A stretch of 58,971 bases of DNA from Flavipsychrobacter sp. Lineage in GTDB: Bacteria > Bacteroidota > Bacteroidia > Chitinophagales > Chitinophagaceae. The DNA lies in contig JAOQAP010000125.1 in NCBI GenBank assembly GCA_025963465.1, forward strand, positions 1 to 58,971, read 5' to 3'. The position numbers and the translations under genes are program-made. Positions 8,514 through 17,445 of this stretch are shown piece by piece. How positions within the stretch are numbered: the first letter of the stretch is position 1; every line of letters starts with the position of its first letter. The notes under the pieces were generated by a model. It saw only the letters and a program-made list of their open reading frames with translations. It did no database searches and had not been told where the DNA came from.

Positions 8514-9497
8514 TTAGGACAACCTTGTGTATTTCTTACGGTAATCGACAGGGGAAAGCCCTGTGTATTTTTTAAACAGCTTGCGGAAGGTGCTCATATC
8601 CTCATAGCCTACATCAAACAGGATATTTTGTACAGGAGCACTATTTGTTTCCAGCATCTTCTTTGCCGATTCTATCCTCACACGCTGCACATAATGCAAT
8701 GGTGTGTTGCCTGTGGCTTTTTTAAAGCGCCTGATAAAATTCCTCCCACTTACTGCAAACTGCGATGCGAGCTCATCTACCTGCAGTTCTGTGTGATACT
8801 GTTTTTCAATGAATTGTTGCGCCTGCAACACGACCTCATCGGAATGCGTCTTTTGTGTGGAGAATATAGCATAGCTATTTTGAGGGTCTTTATACAACTC
8901 GGTCACCAGCAACTTTGATAGATGGATAGCCACATCAGCACCCACATACTTCTCGACCAGGTAAATAATAACGCTGCTAAAAGATAGCGCGCCGCCACTG
9001 GTGCATACCCTACCCTCATCCACTATTATCTTATCCGATTTGACCTTCGTGTCCGGGAATCGTTTTGCGAATTCATCGGTAAAAGCCCAGTGCGTTGTAG
9101 CAGACTTGCCTTTCAGCAGGCCCGTAGCAGCAAGCACAAATGCGCCTGTACACATGCTTACTATATCAGCGCCACCGGCATATTGTTTGTTGATCCACGG
9201 AATGTATGCGCCATGTTTGGCAAGCACCTCATCCATGTCCCCTTCCGGCGCGGCAATAAGCACCAGGTCGGTCTGCTCTATTTCGCTGATGTCGTTATGG
9301 CAATACAATGGGTAACCATTACTTGCCGATACGTATTTCCCTTTCAGGTAGACCAGCTTCACATTAAAGAACGGAGGAGGAAACTTCGCAGCAAGCCCAG
9401 AATGGTAAAATTTGCTCGCTTTATTCAAAATATCCATGGCACCTACAGGCGCAGCAGGAGTACTGTCTTCAAATACCAGTATGGCTACATTTATCAT
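8514..9497 (-). CDS. GlxA-type regulator: DJ-1/PfpI domain plus AraC DNA-binding domain
   Basis: The 327-residue product has an N-terminal DJ-1/PfpI-like domain (VAILVFEDSTPAAPVGAMDIL; nucleophile-elbow Cys in SMCTGAFVLAATGLL) and a C-terminal AraC helix-turn-helix pair (VDELASQFAVSGRNFIRRF; VQNILFDVGYEDMSTFRKLF). This is the usual GlxA family architecture; the first domain senses an effector and is generally not enzymatic. It is the first gene of a leftward four-gene operon. The upstream region carries direct repeats and palindromes of the kind AraC proteins bind. Confidence 0.93.
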   Translation of the reverse strand: MINVAILVFEDSTPAAPVGAMDILNKASKFYHSGLAAKFPPPFFNVKLVYLKGKYVSASNGYPLYCHNDISEIEQTDLVLIAAPEGDMDEVLAKHGAYIPWINKQYAGGADIVSMCTGAFVLAATGLLKGKSATTHWAFTDEFAKRFPDTKVKSDKIIVDEGRVCTSGGALSFSSVIIYLVEKYVGADVAIHLSKLLVTELYKDPQNSYAIFSTQKTHSDEVVLQAQQFIEKQYHTELQVDELASQFAVSGRNFIRRFKKATGNTPLHYVQRVRIESAKKMLETNSAPVQNILFDVGYEDMSTFRKLFKKYTGLSPVDYRKKYTRLS

Positions 9498-9538
9498 AAA
9501 TAAACGGTTTCAGGCTCTTTTCGTGTACTTTCTGTGAA

Positions 9539-9602
9539 ATTATTCAAAATAATCACTCAAAATACATTTTGTCGCTTTTCACCTCTATTTTGTCATTTTA
9601 CA
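9539..9602. promoter_or_regulatory. Candidate AraC-type operator: two palindromes and a 21-bp direct repeat
   Basis: Three structures lie together between the divergent GlxA-type regulator gene and a small rightward gene. ATTATT-CAA-AATAAT is at 9539-9553. CAAAAT-AC-ATTTTG is at 9558-9571. A direct repeat of ATTTTGTC followed by T-rich sequence and CAC starts at 9566 and again at 9587, a spacing of 21, two helical turns. AraC-family proteins typically bind such direct repeats. Binding is inferred. Confidence 0.45.
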
Positions 9603-9627
9603 CTTCATACCAGCAAATGGCCTAGTC

Positions 9628-9635
9628 TATTTTTG
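9628..9635 (+). promoter_or_regulatory. Promoter -7 box of the 85-residue membrane protein gene
   Basis: TATTTTTG matches the Bacteroidota -7 consensus TAnnTTTG and lies 39 bases before the ATG at 9674. A -33 TTG at ideal spacing is not evident. Confidence 0.45.
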
Positions 9636-9673
9636 TGCTTAGCAAACAATTATTCATCCTTTAAAACCAAAAC

Positions 9674-9931
9674 ATGAAAAAACCATTTATTGCAGCAATA
9701 CTGAATTTCCTGTTTTACGGTGCCGGCTATGTATACAATGGCAAAAAGAAAGGCTATGGTATAGCCTTGATAATTGCATGGATAGTACTGCGCACTGCCG
9801 ACATTAAATTTTATCTGAACAGCAGCGACCTGAGCATATGGTTCATCCTCATGGCCGGGCTCGCTATACTACAGTTCACATTTGCCATAGATGGCTACCA
9901 TGAAGCAAAGCGTATAAATAATAAAGCGTAA
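9674..9931 (+). CDS. Small multi-spanning membrane protein (85 aa)
   Basis: The product has about three hydrophobic segments: PFIAAILNFLFYGAGYVY, YGIALIIAWIVL and IWFILMAGLAILQFTFAI. The first, with its following GKKKGYG turn, resembles TM2-domain or DUF-type small membrane proteins. The function is unknown. It is divergent from the GlxA-type regulator gene and ends 27 bases before the convergent TonB receptor gene. Candidate operator sequences lie between it and the regulator, so it may be a target. Confidence 0.72.
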   Translation: MKKPFIAAILNFLFYGAGYVYNGKKKGYGIALIIAWIVLRTADIKFYLNSSDLSIWFILMAGLAILQFTFAIDGYHEAKRINNKA

Positions 9932-9958
9932 TGATCACGTCAAAAAACCGTCTCTTCT

Positions 9959-12349
9959 TTAAAACTTATACGTAGCGCTAAACTTTAAAAAGAAAGGAAT
10001 GCCCGGGGTGTAACATACATCGGTAGCTGCTTTTGGCTCCAGCATACCATTGGTATACCGCAGCCTTGTTTCCGTAGCAAACTGTGCTTCATTCCACTGT
10101 GTGTTGAACAGGTTTTGTATTTGCATTCCCAGCTCATAATGCGGCCTGCTATAGTTGATCACGGCATCAAATACAGTATAGCCAAGAGCAGTAAGTGTAT
10201 TGTCGTCATTAGCCGGGCGATCACTGATGTGGCGATAGCGCAGGCTGGCAGTAGTGTTCTTATTCATCTTAAATGTAACCCCGCCTATAGAAGTAAGAGA
10301 TGGTGCCAGCGGTATGTAGTTCTGGCCTTTAGGCTGGTCTATAGCGCGACCATGAGCATAGTTCACGTCCACATCAAGGTATAACCATTTCAACAATTCA
10401 TACCGTGCAGAAATATCTACGCCATAGCGCCTTGTTCTGCCGCTGGTATCTACCACAGCAGCATCGCCGCTATAGCCAAACTCCTGTTGCATGTCCATCA
10501 TCCAAACAGCGCCTGACAGCAGCAACTTGCTATTGGGCTTTATGATCAATCCAAGATCATGCGAGTGAGCTGCTGGTATGGAATGATCGATGATCACATC
10601 GCTGCCCAATTGCTTACCAAGTACCAGGGTACGGGTATCATTCGTATGGAAGCCTGTTCCGTAGTTATAGTACACACGCGCATTATCTCCAAAATTATAG
10701 TACAGACCCGCCTTAGGGCTAAACCTGCTGTTATTGAATGTGGTCAAAGTATTGTCATTAGGCAGCCTGTTATCATACTGCTGTATGAAATTATCAAAGC
10801 GGGTACCCAGCGTCAGTACCAGTTGAGGCAGCAGGTATACTGTCTGGTTCGCATAGCCGTAAATGTTGGTCTCATGTATGTCGCCGTACGCTATAGGGTT
10901 CAGTATTGTTGTCCTGCCAAGTGTATGGGTCAGCTCATCGCCCGTTATATCATCATACCTGAACCCTATACCAAGCTGTGTTTTCGTCTTCAGGTGGGCC
11001 GCTGTATAATTGGTAGTGTATTCATTATTGTACCCGGCCAGTACTCTCTTCTCTGCCTGGTGTATCTGGTCACCATTTACAGAATCACCGGCTAAATAAG
11101 TAAAGTCAGAGAACAGGCTGAACTGGTAATAAGTGAGATAGATATTGCTTTTGATATAGCTGTTGCTATTGATAGCCTGGAAATATTGCAGGTTCATATT
11201 ATACCTGCTGGTAGCGCCACCCTCGGGGTCTATACCGCCGTACCTGCCTACTATACCTTCGTTCACAGCACGTGTAGGTATCTGGCCCAGTGCATCCCAG
11301 TTTGAATTAAAGCCGGACAAGGTCAGCGATAATATCTTGTTGGATGAGATATAATTGGTGTACTTGCCCATCAGGTTGAATCGGTTAAAATTCTGCGACG
11401 CATCAAAGTAGCTGCGGTTATACCCGTACTCGCCCAGTATGTATGCATCCTGGTGGTCATTGGTTTCTTTCCTGTTCAGCAGGCTGATGCCTGCCGCCGT
11501 GCGAAAGTAGCCATACATGCCGCCATCTGCTTTTACAAAACTATTATCTAGTGAGTTCTTTGTTTTGAAGCCTACATATCCTGCCGTGCATAGGTTTCCT
11601 TTATCTATTTGATAAGGGCCTTTGCCATAATCTACTTCCTGCACAGCTTCCGGGATGATAAAATGCGCATCTGCAAAGCCCTGCCCGTGAGCATGAGATA
11701 CCATATTCACCGGTATATTGTCTACGCTCACATTTATATCAGTACCATGGTCGCAGTCAAACCCGCGCAAAAAAATCTGTTCCGCCTTGCCGCCACCCTG
11801 GTGCTGTGCGGTAAAGAGGCCAGGAACAAGGCGCATCAGGTCTTGTGTATTATTCACAGGGCGCAGATTTAGATCCAGCCCGCTGATGCTGCTTAGGTTC
11901 AGGTCTTTACGTGCATTTACCGATACCGACTTCATCTCCACAGGCGCTATGCCCATGTTATAGGTCAGATCAGTGGTTACCCCATCTTCTATTTTTACTT
12001 CTTCGTCAATATTATCAAAGCCTATGTGGCTTATTGAGATCTTATACCTGCCGGGAGTGATGCCTTTCATAAAGAACTTACCAAAAGCATCGGTAACAGC
12101 ACTATTGTCTATGGCTTTTATATAAATGCTCACGCCTTCCATCGGTTTATTGCTGTTGCCATCATATACCAGGCCTTTTATGCTGCCGCTGTGTGCATAG
12201 GCGGCGGCAGGAATAGCAAGCGAAAGCAGAACTATACAAATTACTTTGCTCACCAGCACATGCAGCTTGTCTGCAATAGCACCCGCAGTATGCTCAGGCA
12301 TTGATGCCCATGTTCCTAAGTAAAGATGAAATGTGAATAGCTGCTTCAT
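9959..12349 (-). CDS. TonB-dependent outer-membrane receptor
   Basis: The 796-residue product has a hydrophobic export segment (KVICIVLLSLAIPAAAYA), a carboxypeptidase-regulatory-like domain at about 53-135 (SGSIKGLVYDGNSNKPMEGV), a plug domain at about 145-260 (RLVPGLFTAQHQGGGKAEQIFLRGFD), and a 22-strand barrel ending with the C-terminal aromatic TYKF. The plug contains an HGTD and a SHAHGQGFADAH segment, rich in His, which hints at metal-related substrate. The first Met gives a long n-region, so translation may begin instead at 12301. It follows a HupE/UreJ-type gene, a pairing consistent with metal or metal-complex uptake. Substrate not certain. Confidence 0.92.
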   Translation of the reverse strand: MKQLFTFHLYLGTWASMPEHTAGAIADKLHVLVSKVICIVLLSLAIPAAAYAHSGSIKGLVYDGNSNKPMEGVSIYIKAIDNSAVTDAFGKFFMKGITPGRYKISISHIGFDNIDEEVKIEDGVTTDLTYNMGIAPVEMKSVSVNARKDLNLSSISGLDLNLRPVNNTQDLMRLVPGLFTAQHQGGGKAEQIFLRGFDCDHGTDINVSVDNIPVNMVSHAHGQGFADAHFIIPEAVQEVDYGKGPYQIDKGNLCTAGYVGFKTKNSLDNSFVKADGGMYGYFRTAAGISLLNRKETNDHQDAYILGEYGYNRSYFDASQNFNRFNLMGKYTNYISSNKILSLTLSGFNSNWDALGQIPTRAVNEGIVGRYGGIDPEGGATSRYNMNLQYFQAINSNSYIKSNIYLTYYQFSLFSDFTYLAGDSVNGDQIHQAEKRVLAGYNNEYTTNYTAAHLKTKTQLGIGFRYDDITGDELTHTLGRTTILNPIAYGDIHETNIYGYANQTVYLLPQLVLTLGTRFDNFIQQYDNRLPNDNTLTTFNNSRFSPKAGLYYNFGDNARVYYNYGTGFHTNDTRTLVLGKQLGSDVIIDHSIPAAHSHDLGLIIKPNSKLLLSGAVWMMDMQQEFGYSGDAAVVDTSGRTRRYGVDISARYELLKWLYLDVDVNYAHGRAIDQPKGQNYIPLAPSLTSIGGVTFKMNKNTTASLRYRHISDRPANDDNTLTALGYTVFDAVINYSRPHYELGMQIQNLFNTQWNEAQFATETRLRYTNGMLEPKAATDVCYTPGIPFFLKFSATYKF

Positions 12350-12355
12350 GTGGTG

Positions 12356-12380
12356 TTTTGTACATTACTTACGTACAAAA
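12356..12380. promoter_or_regulatory. Inverted repeat directly before the TonB receptor gene
   Basis: TTTTGTAC and GTACAAAA form perfect 8-bp arms around a 9-base spacer. On the minus strand it ends seven bases before the first possible start of the receptor. It could be an operator for a metal-responsive repressor or a translational hairpin. Confidence 0.4.
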
Positions 12381-12398
12381 AAGCAACTTGGATTTGCT
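12377..12398 (-). terminator. Short terminator or attenuator between the HupE-like and TonB genes
   Basis: On the minus strand AGCAA pairs with TTGCT around a 7-base loop and is followed by six T. It lies within the 152-base gap, after other GC-rich hairpin-capable sequence (for example CCCG/CGGG arms near 12440-12455). It could end the upstream transcript or act as a leader attenuator. The stem is only 5 bp. Confidence 0.45.
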
Positions 12399-12501
12399 CT
12401 ATAGGTCATTATTTCCACACCCTTGCGGCCTTATTTCCCGGTAAACACGGGCTTATCAAACCATCAGCCTGCGACTTTTCGGCTTTGCGAGAGATAATAA
12501 G

Positions 12502-13161
12502 CTAGCTCACGAAAAATATACGTTCTATCGTCCAGTAGGCAGCTACCAGGGCTATTATTGCACTTATGGGGATAACGATACGCTTACGGTACCATAGCTT
12601 TTTAGAAAAAGGGCGGGATACCAGGAAATACAGTAAAAGGATAATAGCAAGCTGCCCCAGTTCGACACCCACATTAAAGCTGATAAGCGCAGTGGCGAAA
12701 GCATACTTAGGCATACCCAACTGGGAAAGCGCACCCGCAAACCCCATACCATGCACCATACCAAACAGGAACACCATCACCAGGCGCCACGGCTTTACCC
12801 GGTCAGACAAGATATTCTCAATAGCCAGGAACACTATAGATAAAGCAATAAGTGGCTCCACGATTCTTGCACTCGGATTTATGACCCCATACATAGCCAG
12901 CCCCAACGTTATAGAATGCGCCAGCGTGAACATAGATGCCTGCAGCACCACATTCTTAAGATTGGGACTCAGAAAGAACACACAGGTAATGAACAGGATG
13001 TGATCGAACCCCAGCGGAATAATATGCTGGAAGCCGATAATGGTATACTTCCAGAACACCACCGAGCTATTCATCTTCTCCAGTTCATACGCTATCACAT
13101 GCCCGAACGCAGCCTGTGCCACAAACAACAGCAATAAGAGTAGCCCGATATGTTTTTTCAT
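12502..13161 (-). CDS. HupE/UreJ-family membrane protein
   Basis: The 219-residue product has a signal-like N-terminus (MKKHIGLLLLLLFVAQAAFG) and about six hydrophobic segments. It has the family's His motif in the form FQHIIPLGFDHILFI, plus FTLAHSITLGLA and GMVHGMGFAG. HupE/UreJ proteins are nickel or cobalt permease-like. This short variant is frequent in Bacteroidota next to TonB receptors. The TonB receptor gene follows on the same strand after 152 bases, so joint transport of a metal across both membranes is likely but inferred. Confidence 0.87.
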   Translation of the reverse strand: MKKHIGLLLLLLFVAQAAFGHVIAYELEKMNSSVVFWKYTIIGFQHIIPLGFDHILFITCVFFLSPNLKNVVLQASMFTLAHSITLGLAMYGVINPSARIVEPLIALSIVFLAIENILSDRVKPWRLVMVFLFGMVHGMGFAGALSQLGMPKYAFATALISFNVGVELGQLAIILLLYFLVSRPFSKKLWYRKRIVIPISAIIALVAAYWTIERIFFVS

Positions 13162-13243
13162 GCTTAGTTAATGGGAGCCTTATTCAGGCAAGGTAATTTA
13201 CGTAGAAATGGGAGATTAAGTTTCAAATATTGTTTTTCAGATT

Positions 13244-13280
13244 AAAACGACAACGGTCGCTCTGAGAGCGACTGTTGTCG
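13244..13280 (-). terminator. Terminator of the exported zinc-motif protein gene
   Basis: CGACAAC and GTCGCT pair with AGCGAC and GTTGTCG, with one mismatch and a CTGAG loop. On the minus strand TTTT follows. It sits 20 bases after the stop codon of the leftward gene at 13300. Confidence 0.8.
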
Positions 13281-13299
13281 TAACTTGGTTCCCCCCCAA

Positions 13300-14472
13300 T
13301 TAGCGCCCCGAAGTTTTTATTTTACCACTCCCTCCGCATACCTCGCAAGTCTCCAGTTTATGGCCCGTGCCATTGCACAGGTCGCACTCATACACATTGT
13401 TGCTGTAACCCTGTTTCAGGTAGGTGACGGTTTGTGACCCATCGCTGTGCGATTCGCGCTTGATCACCTGGTCGGCCGATCGGTAGATGGTCGTTTTTTG
13501 ATGCCCACGGCCATTGCAGCGCTTGCATATTCCTGCACCTGTTACCTTACCTGTTCCCTTGCACCGCTGGCAGCCCGATATTACAGGTGGTACCCATTCC
13601 ACATAGTTTTTCTCATTATTGTCGTTGGCATAGAGGGCGCCGAAGAAGTTCATCTGCTGGTATACGTTGTTTTTATAGACCACTACCTGCAACACCGGAG
13701 ACGTCATATCTAGATGCCTGTTGACGCCATAAAAGACCTCGTAGGTAGTGTTGCTGTCAGTGGTTTCCACGCCGTTGAAGTAGACACCGTGGTGCTTTTC
13801 TTTGCTGATGAGGTAGATGCTTTCGGCGTCTAGTTTTATGTTATAGAGTGGCTTAACCGGCTCACGGTAGGGTGTTTCAGATATGCGGAGCTCATCGCCT
13901 ATGCGTGATGCGCTGACTGAATTTTCCTTTTTGGCGGCACTGATGATGTCTTTGAAGCATGCGTATTCATTGCCACGGAGATCGGGAATGCCTGTACCGC
14001 TTGCGGGCACTTGTTTCCAGGTGTAAAACGGCTCTTTGCTGAGCCAGAAGGGTGGATATTTGTAGTAGGTTTTTTTCGGGGACGAGAAAAATTTGCCCTC
14101 TCCCTTCATCGTGTAGCGGCGGGAAAGCGAGGTGGGTTCTTTGGTCTTGGTATCTAACTCGAGTATGTAACCATCCCAGCTATCGCCGGACTCCCGTGGT
14201 AGTGTTAGCCACCACTCATCATTGGCGTATCCTTTGAGCTCAGGGTGCTTGAATTCGACTACCTGGCTGTCTTTAAGGTTGTGGAACACCATTTGCTTGT
14301 TGTCAATATCAATGGATACGTAGCCTGTTTCGGGCTTAAGGTAGTCGATAAGCGACGAGTAGGAGCTGTTGGTGCATGTATAGATGAAGTCATAATGCTG
14401 TGCATGACAAGGTTGGCTGGCCAGCGACATCAGGAAAATAATAAAAGCGGTAAACCTGGTAGCATTCTTCAT
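13300..14472 (-). CDS. Exported protein with four DnaJ-type CxxCxGxG motifs
   Basis: I place the start at 14472 because MKNATRFTAFIIFLMSLASQPCHAQ is a good signal peptide; a 15-residue longer version starts at 14517. The first 300 or so mature residues are not recognisable. The C-terminus carries exactly four cysteine motifs: CQRCKGTGK, CKRCNGRGH, CDLCNGTGH and CEVCGGSGK. This is the same number and form as the zinc-binding region of DnaJ, but there is no J domain. Zinc-knuckle motifs outside the cytoplasm are unusual. It is monocistronic with its own terminator. Function unknown. Confidence 0.85.
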   Translation of the reverse strand: MKNATRFTAFIIFLMSLASQPCHAQHYDFIYTCTNSSYSSLIDYLKPETGYVSIDIDNKQMVFHNLKDSQVVEFKHPELKGYANDEWWLTLPRESGDSWDGYILELDTKTKEPTSLSRRYTMKGEGKFFSSPKKTYYKYPPFWLSKEPFYTWKQVPASGTGIPDLRGNEYACFKDIISAAKKENSVSASRIGDELRISETPYREPVKPLYNIKLDAESIYLISKEKHHGVYFNGVETTDSNTTYEVFYGVNRHLDMTSPVLQVVVYKNNVYQQMNFFGALYANDNNEKNYVEWVPPVISGCQRCKGTGKVTGAGICKRCNGRGHQKTTIYRSADQVIKRESHSDGSQTVTYLKQGYSNNVYECDLCNGTGHKLETCEVCGGSGKIKTSGR

Positions 14473-14619
14473 GATATCCGTATATGTTAGCGACAAAGGT
14501 ACCCTGTAGTTGCGCACTAAGGAATCCCTGCTATCCGGTATTTTTCTTTCATCGCCTGCATCCCGAACAGCAAATTAAACCCGTTCTTTGAACCTATTTG
14601 GCGAACTAATGTCAAATAG

Positions 14620-17445
14620 CTACCTGATCAAAGTCACATCCCCCTTTAGCATTTTGTGCTTACCGCTGAGGCTGTATTTTATCATATAATAGTACACGCC
14701 CGCATCCTGTGGCGTACCGTTGAATGTGCCGTCCCAGCCGGCATAAATATCCTGTGTAAAGAACACACGCTGGCCGAAACGGTTAAAAATACTCAATGAG
14801 AAATTTTTGAATTTGCTCAGCGAGCCCATCACCCGGCTCAGGTCATTATGGTTATCACCATTGGGCGTAAAGGCGTTAGGATACCAAAGCTCACACGGCT
14901 CTGCATCCACCACAATTGTATCGCTCACAATACCGCAGAAATTGGATCGGCTGGCCCAGTAAGTGCCGGGATAAGTTACACTAATTGTGGAGTCATGGCT
15001 GCCACTGCTCCACTTCAGCTCATAGCGGTTATCTGCCGGCACCGACAACAACAATACATCTTCCAGGCAGATAGACGTATCAGCCCCCAGGCTGAATGGT
15101 TGCGGATAGTCCAGTGGATTTACGATAACCGTATCTCTAGCTTCGCACCCTCCGTTCTTTGCAGACAGCCAATAGGTTCCGGCATCGGTCACCCTGATAC
15201 TGTCTGCTGTGCTTCCTGTATTCCATAGGCAGATATATTTAGACGCCTGAGGTGACCACAGCCTCAGGCTCTTGCCTTTACAAAGTGTGGTATCATTGCC
15301 GAGTTTTACCACCGGTGGGTCCGTGAAAGCGACCCTTATTGTATCTGCAAATATGATACAACCCTTGGTAGCCTGCACCCAGTATTTGCCCTTGCCCGTT
15401 GTAGTGATGGTGGTAGCGGTAGTGCCGTTGTTCCACAGGTAAGTAGTGTAGCCGCCGGGTGCGGTCAGCGTTATAGAGCCGTCACTGCTGCAGGCGGTAG
15501 TGTCTTTGGTTATTTCTGTAACCGTTACCGGTATAAATTTAGTTTTGAAAGTATCATTGGCAGTCGCACAATCTTTAACCGATGTAACCCAGTAAGTACC
15601 CGCAGTAGTAACAGTAATACTGCCTGATGAGCTGCCATTGCTCCATATGTATGATGACGCTCCCGAAGGCCCAGCAAGCGTGATAGAACCGACCAGTATG
15701 CACGCGCTGTCACTCTTACTGCTGTATGTAGTACTGGTCGTGGAAATAACGAATGATTTTTTCAGAACAGGCGCGCCGCAGATAGTGCCATACACATAAT
15801 ACTTTCCTGCCGAGGTGACGGTGCGGGTTGTGCCTGTACTGCCATTATCCCAGTAGTAGCTGGTATAGCCGGCAGGTGCCGGCAGCGTGATGCCCGCTGC
15901 TATAGCAGCGGCTGTAGCACAGATAACTGAATCTGGGGACACAGTGGTATCAGGCGTTATCGTAGTAGATCTTCCGTATTTAGAAACAAACATGTACTCG
16001 GCACCCGACAGGTCAGACATAGTATCCGGCCCTGCAATGGCGGATGGGAGACCGCCGAAGAAGTCGCCGCAAATAAAGACATTGCCCGACGGATCGCAGG
16101 CTATACCCGCCTGGTCGTCAGAGCCAAAGCCAAGACTTGAATAGCCTACGGATATGCCGGAGCTGTTATAGCCCGCTATCAGCAGTGGATCTACACCCTG
16201 TACAGGCGGGGCTACGGTATCGGCAGGTGTAGGGCCTATAAGCGCTTTGCTGCCATACGATGCGCAAAGCCACACTTCATCGCATAGCGCATGCGACATA
16301 CTTTCGCACATGATAGAGCTTGAAGGAGAATTAATAGTTCTTGTCCAGTTGATGATATGTGACGATGGAGCGAACTGCGCCAGGTATAGTGCCGGACTGG
16401 GAACAGATGCCGGATAAGGCCGTGTAATAGTAGTGGACCCGAATGATATGGATGCATCACCAAAACTACCCGCAAGGTATATGTTATCAGCATTGTCGTG
16501 GGTGATGCCTACCGCATACGCACCTTTGACACCACCGGCGCCCATTCCCCACAACGGCACACCGGCAGGAGAAACCTCTGCTATAAGTGCATTGGTCTTA
16601 GGGAAAGAATAAGAATTGGTCATCGGTGACGAACCGATCATAAAGGACTTGGAAAAATACGCGCCGGCTATATAAACACTACCTGTAGACGTAGTGGTAA
16701 TTCCCAGGGAATAGTCGGAGGTATCACCGCCAAATGATGTCGCCCATGTTACAGCGCCCGATGGCGTGTACTTAGCAGCAAATATGTCTGTTGTAGTTCC
16801 GCTGGGATCGGCATTGGTAAGTGTGTAAGAACCGATATTGGTAGTAGGATCTACAAAGTGTGAGGATATGTAAATGTTCCCTGCTGCATCAGTGGTTACT
16901 CCACCGGGGCTATCCATAACACCGAACACAAGTACCTTAACTGTAGGCGGAAAAACATTGCCGTCATTCACTGCCCACAGCACCGTGCCTGTCGGGCTTA
17001 TCTTGGCCAGGAAATACTGGCCGAAGCCCGTAGTGGAAGTATTAGTGAGCGTAATACTCCCTATCTGCATGGTTGTAGAGCCGAATGTACCGAATATGAT
17101 GAGGTTGCCCGACGGATCGGTAGTAATGTTTATTAGAGATGTATTGCCACCCTTGGTACCGTCAGCCCATAGTACATTCCCGTTACGGTCATACTTTACC
17201 CACACGGTCTGAAAGCCCACCGTAGGTATCGAAATAGTACCAAATTTAACAGTGCCTACAGGATTGATCTTAATGCCCGCACCAAAGGAATTGCCTGCCA
17301 TGTCTGCAGCAACTGCCCATGCTTCAATATTGTCGCCTGAACCAAAACGACCCCATTTCCATCCTTGCGCCGAGGCAGAGGTTGTTAAGAATAATAGCGC
17401 GATCAGAATAAGGGTACAGGCTGATAGTTTTTTCACAAAAAGCAT
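14620..17445 (-). CDS. Large secreted protein with gliding-type T9SS C-terminal domain
   Basis: The 941-residue product starts with a signal peptide (ending TTSASAQG). About residues 30-500 form a propeller-like region with recurring DxxGNIYIxG motifs (SBBP-like). Five related modules follow, each with a W-x-N/S-G-(S/T) core and an AGTYWV-like end (for instance WSNGSSSGSITVTTAGTYWV). The last 85 residues (WYPNAFTPNGDNHNDLSRV, FNRFGQRVFFTQDIYAGWDG, DAGVYYYMIKY) are the gliding-associated CHU_C domain, which is the type B signal for T9SS. It should be exported and surface-attached or released. The function, perhaps adhesion, is inferred. Confidence 0.92.
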   Translation of the reverse strand: MLFVKKLSACTLILIALLFLTTSASAQGWKWGRFGSGDNIEAWAVAADMAGNSFGAGIKINPVGTVKFGTISIPTVGFQTVWVKYDRNGNVLWADGTKGGNTSLINITTDPSGNLIIFGTFGSTTMQIGSITLTNTSTTGFGQYFLAKISPTGTVLWAVNDGNVFPPTVKVLVFGVMDSPGGVTTDAAGNIYISSHFVDPTTNIGSYTLTNADPSGTTTDIFAAKYTPSGAVTWATSFGGDTSDYSLGITTTSTGSVYIAGAYFSKSFMIGSSPMTNSYSFPKTNALIAEVSPAGVPLWGMGAGGVKGAYAVGITHDNADNIYLAGSFGDASISFGSTTITRPYPASVPSPALYLAQFAPSSHIINWTRTINSPSSSIMCESMSHALCDEVWLCASYGSKALIGPTPADTVAPPVQGVDPLLIAGYNSSGISVGYSSLGFGSDDQAGIACDPSGNVFICGDFFGGLPSAIAGPDTMSDLSGAEYMFVSKYGRSTTITPDTTVSPDSVICATAAAIAAGITLPAPAGYTSYYWDNGSTGTTRTVTSAGKYYVYGTICGAPVLKKSFVISTTSTTYSSKSDSACILVGSITLAGPSGASSYIWSNGSSSGSITVTTAGTYWVTSVKDCATANDTFKTKFIPVTVTEITKDTTACSSDGSITLTAPGGYTTYLWNNGTTATTITTTGKGKYWVQATKGCIIFADTIRVAFTDPPVVKLGNDTTLCKGKSLRLWSPQASKYICLWNTGSTADSIRVTDAGTYWLSAKNGGCEARDTVIVNPLDYPQPFSLGADTSICLEDVLLLSVPADNRYELKWSSGSHDSTISVTYPGTYWASRSNFCGIVSDTIVVDAEPCELWYPNAFTPNGDNHNDLSRVMGSLSKFKNFSLSIFNRFGQRVFFTQDIYAGWDGTFNGTPQDAGVYYYMIKYSLSGKHKMLKGDVTLIR

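Noticed and set aside
10559-11095. 178-residue open frame antisense to the TonB receptor gene
   Set aside because: It lies within the conserved barrel and has no recognisable content.
12350-12501. Cobalamin riboswitch between HupE-like and TonB genes
   Set aside because: Neither the GCCACTG-like box nor the conserved core of the cobalamin aptamer could be found; only generic hairpins remain.
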